A stretch of 39,882 bases of DNA, taken from positions 1 through 39,882 of the forward strand of contig JARLHY010000128.1 of assembly GCA_031292015.1 (NCBI GenBank), given 5' to 3'. The notes below the pieces were generated by a model. That model was not told the DNA's origin. It was given only the letters and a program-made list of their open reading frames with translations, and did no database searches. Shown in pieces: positions 38,677 to 39,882 of this stretch. A program made the translations under genes and the position numbers. Within the stretch, counting starts at the first letter, position 1, and each line of letters begins with the position of its first letter. Origin of the DNA: Negativicutes bacterium. GTDB taxonomy: Bacteria; Bacillota_C; Negativicutes; Sporomusales_B; JARLHX01.

Positions 38677-39339
38677 GTGAAGAATCTCTGTCTAGCCATT
38701 TTAATGCTTGCCATGATGTTTGGTGGCACCGTTTGGGCCTCGCCTCTCATGAATTATGAGGCTGGCAAAGGGTCAATCGATCTCACCTGGCGAAACACGG
38801 AAGACGACGTTTCTGGCTATACACACGCAATTTTGCCGGAAAGAAATAACCTTGATGCGACATTAACCTTGGGCTTGGGAAATAATTTTGCTTTTCAATA
38901 CCGGAACTTTGAACCGAAATCTCCTGTGGTTCGTTGGAATTATGGCGGTACGATAACCACCGGCCAATTTAAGCTGACCTCCAATGAATTCAATGTTCTC
39001 TATAAACTTGCCAAGAATGTTTCCGTCTTTGCCGGAGATGTAAGTGCGAGTGGGTATCGCTGGACTCCCATCAGTTCCTATACGACTGATACGAAAAATT
39101 ATTGGCAAGTCGGTTTAATCGGCCGAACCGAAATCGCTCCCAGGACGACGTTATGGGCCAGCGCCGCAGCCGGAAATGATCTGACGAACTGGGAAGCCGG
39201 CGTATCTTACGAATTCGCTCCTGGTTGGGAATTAAACGTCAACTACCGTGAATTAAAAACCAACAAGTTGAAACTTTATCAATACGTAGATAACGTTAAA
39301 GCAACAGGGTTTGGTTACGGTATTACATATAAATTCTAA
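38677..39339 (+). CDS. Outer-membrane beta-barrel protein candidate
   Basis: 220 aa, GTG start with AGGGGGAAG upstream. Signal peptide of about 21 residues ending VWA. The mature chain alternates polar and hydrophobic residues in antiparallel strands (GSIDLTWRNTED, ATLTLGLGNNFAFQYRNF, NVLYKLAKNVSVFAGDVS, GWELNVNYRELKTNK) and ends with an aromatic residue (GYGITYKF), the C-terminal Phe recognised by the BAM machinery. No named family recognised; a small barrel of eight to ten strands is likely. Its presence supports a diderm host. Confidence 0.82.
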   Translation: MKNLCLAILMLAMMFGGTVWASPLMNYEAGKGSIDLTWRNTEDDVSGYTHAILPERNNLDATLTLGLGNNFAFQYRNFEPKSPVVRWNYGGTITTGQFKLTSNEFNVLYKLAKNVSVFAGDVSASGYRWTPISSYTTDTKNYWQVGLIGRTEIAPRTTLWASAAAGNDLTNWEAGVSYEFAPGWELNVNYRELKTNKLKLYQYVDNVKATGFGYGITYKF

Positions 39340-39381
39340 ACCCGGGACTGTCTTATTACGGCCGTTTTTGATTCCGATTTT

Positions 39382-39412
39382 AAAAGGACCCGCATGTTGC
39401 GCGGGTCCTTTT
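39382..39412 (+). terminator. Intrinsic terminator of the outer-membrane protein gene
   Basis: AAAAGGACCCGC / GCGGGTCCTTTT stem with a short loop and U-rich tail. Confidence 0.9.
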
Positions 39413-39882
39413 CTGTGTTTTCTCTGACGATTAGACCCTACTATCTCTCCCTCCACCAACCGGAAACCGCTTTTTATGTACGAACCGCGCCATGACGCAT
39501 CCATGCGCAGGGGCTCCTCGCGCCACGTTCTGAATCTCTGGTTTTATCCGACAGCATTGTCATGTATATATTCCGGCTGGCCGCCTTTTTTGTGCGAGCC
39601 ATCCTTGGCCGCGCGTGCGGCGGTCTTGCCACTTAAGCCTAACGGCGCCTAAGATCTTCCGCAACACCGCCGGACACCTTTGCGGCCTCTCTCCTTAAAA
39701 TAGTCAGCATTCTGCGGAATTAGGCGGTATGGATACTCTTATATGGAAATTCAGGCACGCCGCGACGTTGCGGAGGATGGTACAGGCCGTTAGTGAAGCC
39801 TGTAAGCGGGTAAGGCGAGCCGAGGCACGACGCCGAGGCAGTCACCCCCGGCGCATGGACGCGACGTGGGTGACGTCCGCGC
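39413..39882. other. 470-base gene-free tail with hairpin arrays and a decayed frame
   Basis: No gene supported. Hairpins on both strands (39496-39507 minus, 39841-39874 plus) and text homologous to 28925-29070. A short frame without start (39544-39648 minus; AARAAKDGSHKKGGQPEYI) may be a gene relic. Confidence 0.6.
39496..39874. repeat. Intergenic hairpin array with GGA loops, copy II
   Basis: Minus-strand CGCATGGATGCG (39496-39507) preceded on that strand by GAGGAGCCCC; plus-strand ACAGGC/GCCTGT around 39791-39812, GGC-ACGAC-GCC near 39825-39835 and GTCACCC...ATGGAC...GGGTGAC (39841-39874). Shares TATGG.TACTCTTA and GGCACGCCGCGACGTTG with copy I. Confidence 0.7.

Noticed and set aside
39544..39648. 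34-codon frame on the minus strand (ends HDNAVG) resembling a KGG-type small protein
   Set aside because: No start codon and a stop immediately upstream in frame; at best a relic.

Overview
The window looks like a chromosomal segment of a diderm, probably spore-forming Firmicute of the Negativicutes/Sporomusaceae type. This is inferred from the mix of features: strong Gram-positive style ribosome binding sites and intrinsic terminators, 3D-domain wall hydrolases and BMP/Xpt nucleobase genes of Firmicute type, together with a signal-peptide beta-strand protein ending in a C-terminal Phe (outer-membrane signature). Coding DNA is GC-rich except for one clearly AT-rich gene at 29256-30074. No rRNA, tRNA, CRISPR array, transposase or phage gene was seen.

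Layout. 1-4457: partial amidohydrolase, an AraC regulator overlapping a LysE-type exporter, a mandelate-racemase-type enolase-superfamily enzyme and its divergent GntR regulator with operator-like palindromes. 4509-8338: envelope genes (peptidoglycan-binding/3D protein, and a three-gene operon of polysaccharide deacetylase lipoprotein, NAGPA-type phosphodiester glycosidase and membrane-anchored protein). 8500-18024: mutY, a cytoplasmic-looking Cu/Zn superoxide dismutase, a DOMON lipoprotein plus four-helix diheme-type membrane protein, a SulP permease divergent from a TauE exporter, a four-gene operon (DUF1003, duplicated CoA-binding protein, DUF169, B3/B4 protein) and a one-Cys peroxiredoxin. 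18128-24678: many small secreted or membrane proteins of unknown function, three very short genes, a zinc-dependent phospholipase C-like protein, a secreted alpha/beta hydrolase and a Fur-box cluster. 24895-30074: a ceramidase-like (CREST) membrane protein whose promoter is embedded in a 62-bp perfect palindrome, an FRG-domain protein, a second 3D protein, an M20 peptidase and an AT-rich TIR-like nucleotide-binding protein. 30380-36895: a six-gene nucleoside/purine uptake operon (BMP lipoprotein, ATPase, two permeases, Xpt, MFS transporter). 37241-39339: a Tat-exported metallo-beta-lactamase-fold hydrolase and an outer-membrane beta-barrel candidate.

The most noteworthy non-coding signals are: the 62-bp palindrome at 25706-25767; two copies of a long hairpin-forming repeat (19511-19767 and 26632-26779); hairpin arrays with GGA loops at 28862-29069 and 39496-39874; a family of three related terminators, two of which bracket the TIR-like gene; and a short recurrent upstream motif beginning GCAGG found before at least eight genes. 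The clearest candidates for under-described systems are the TIR-like gene in its terminator-repeat bracket and the split DOMON/diheme membrane redox pair.
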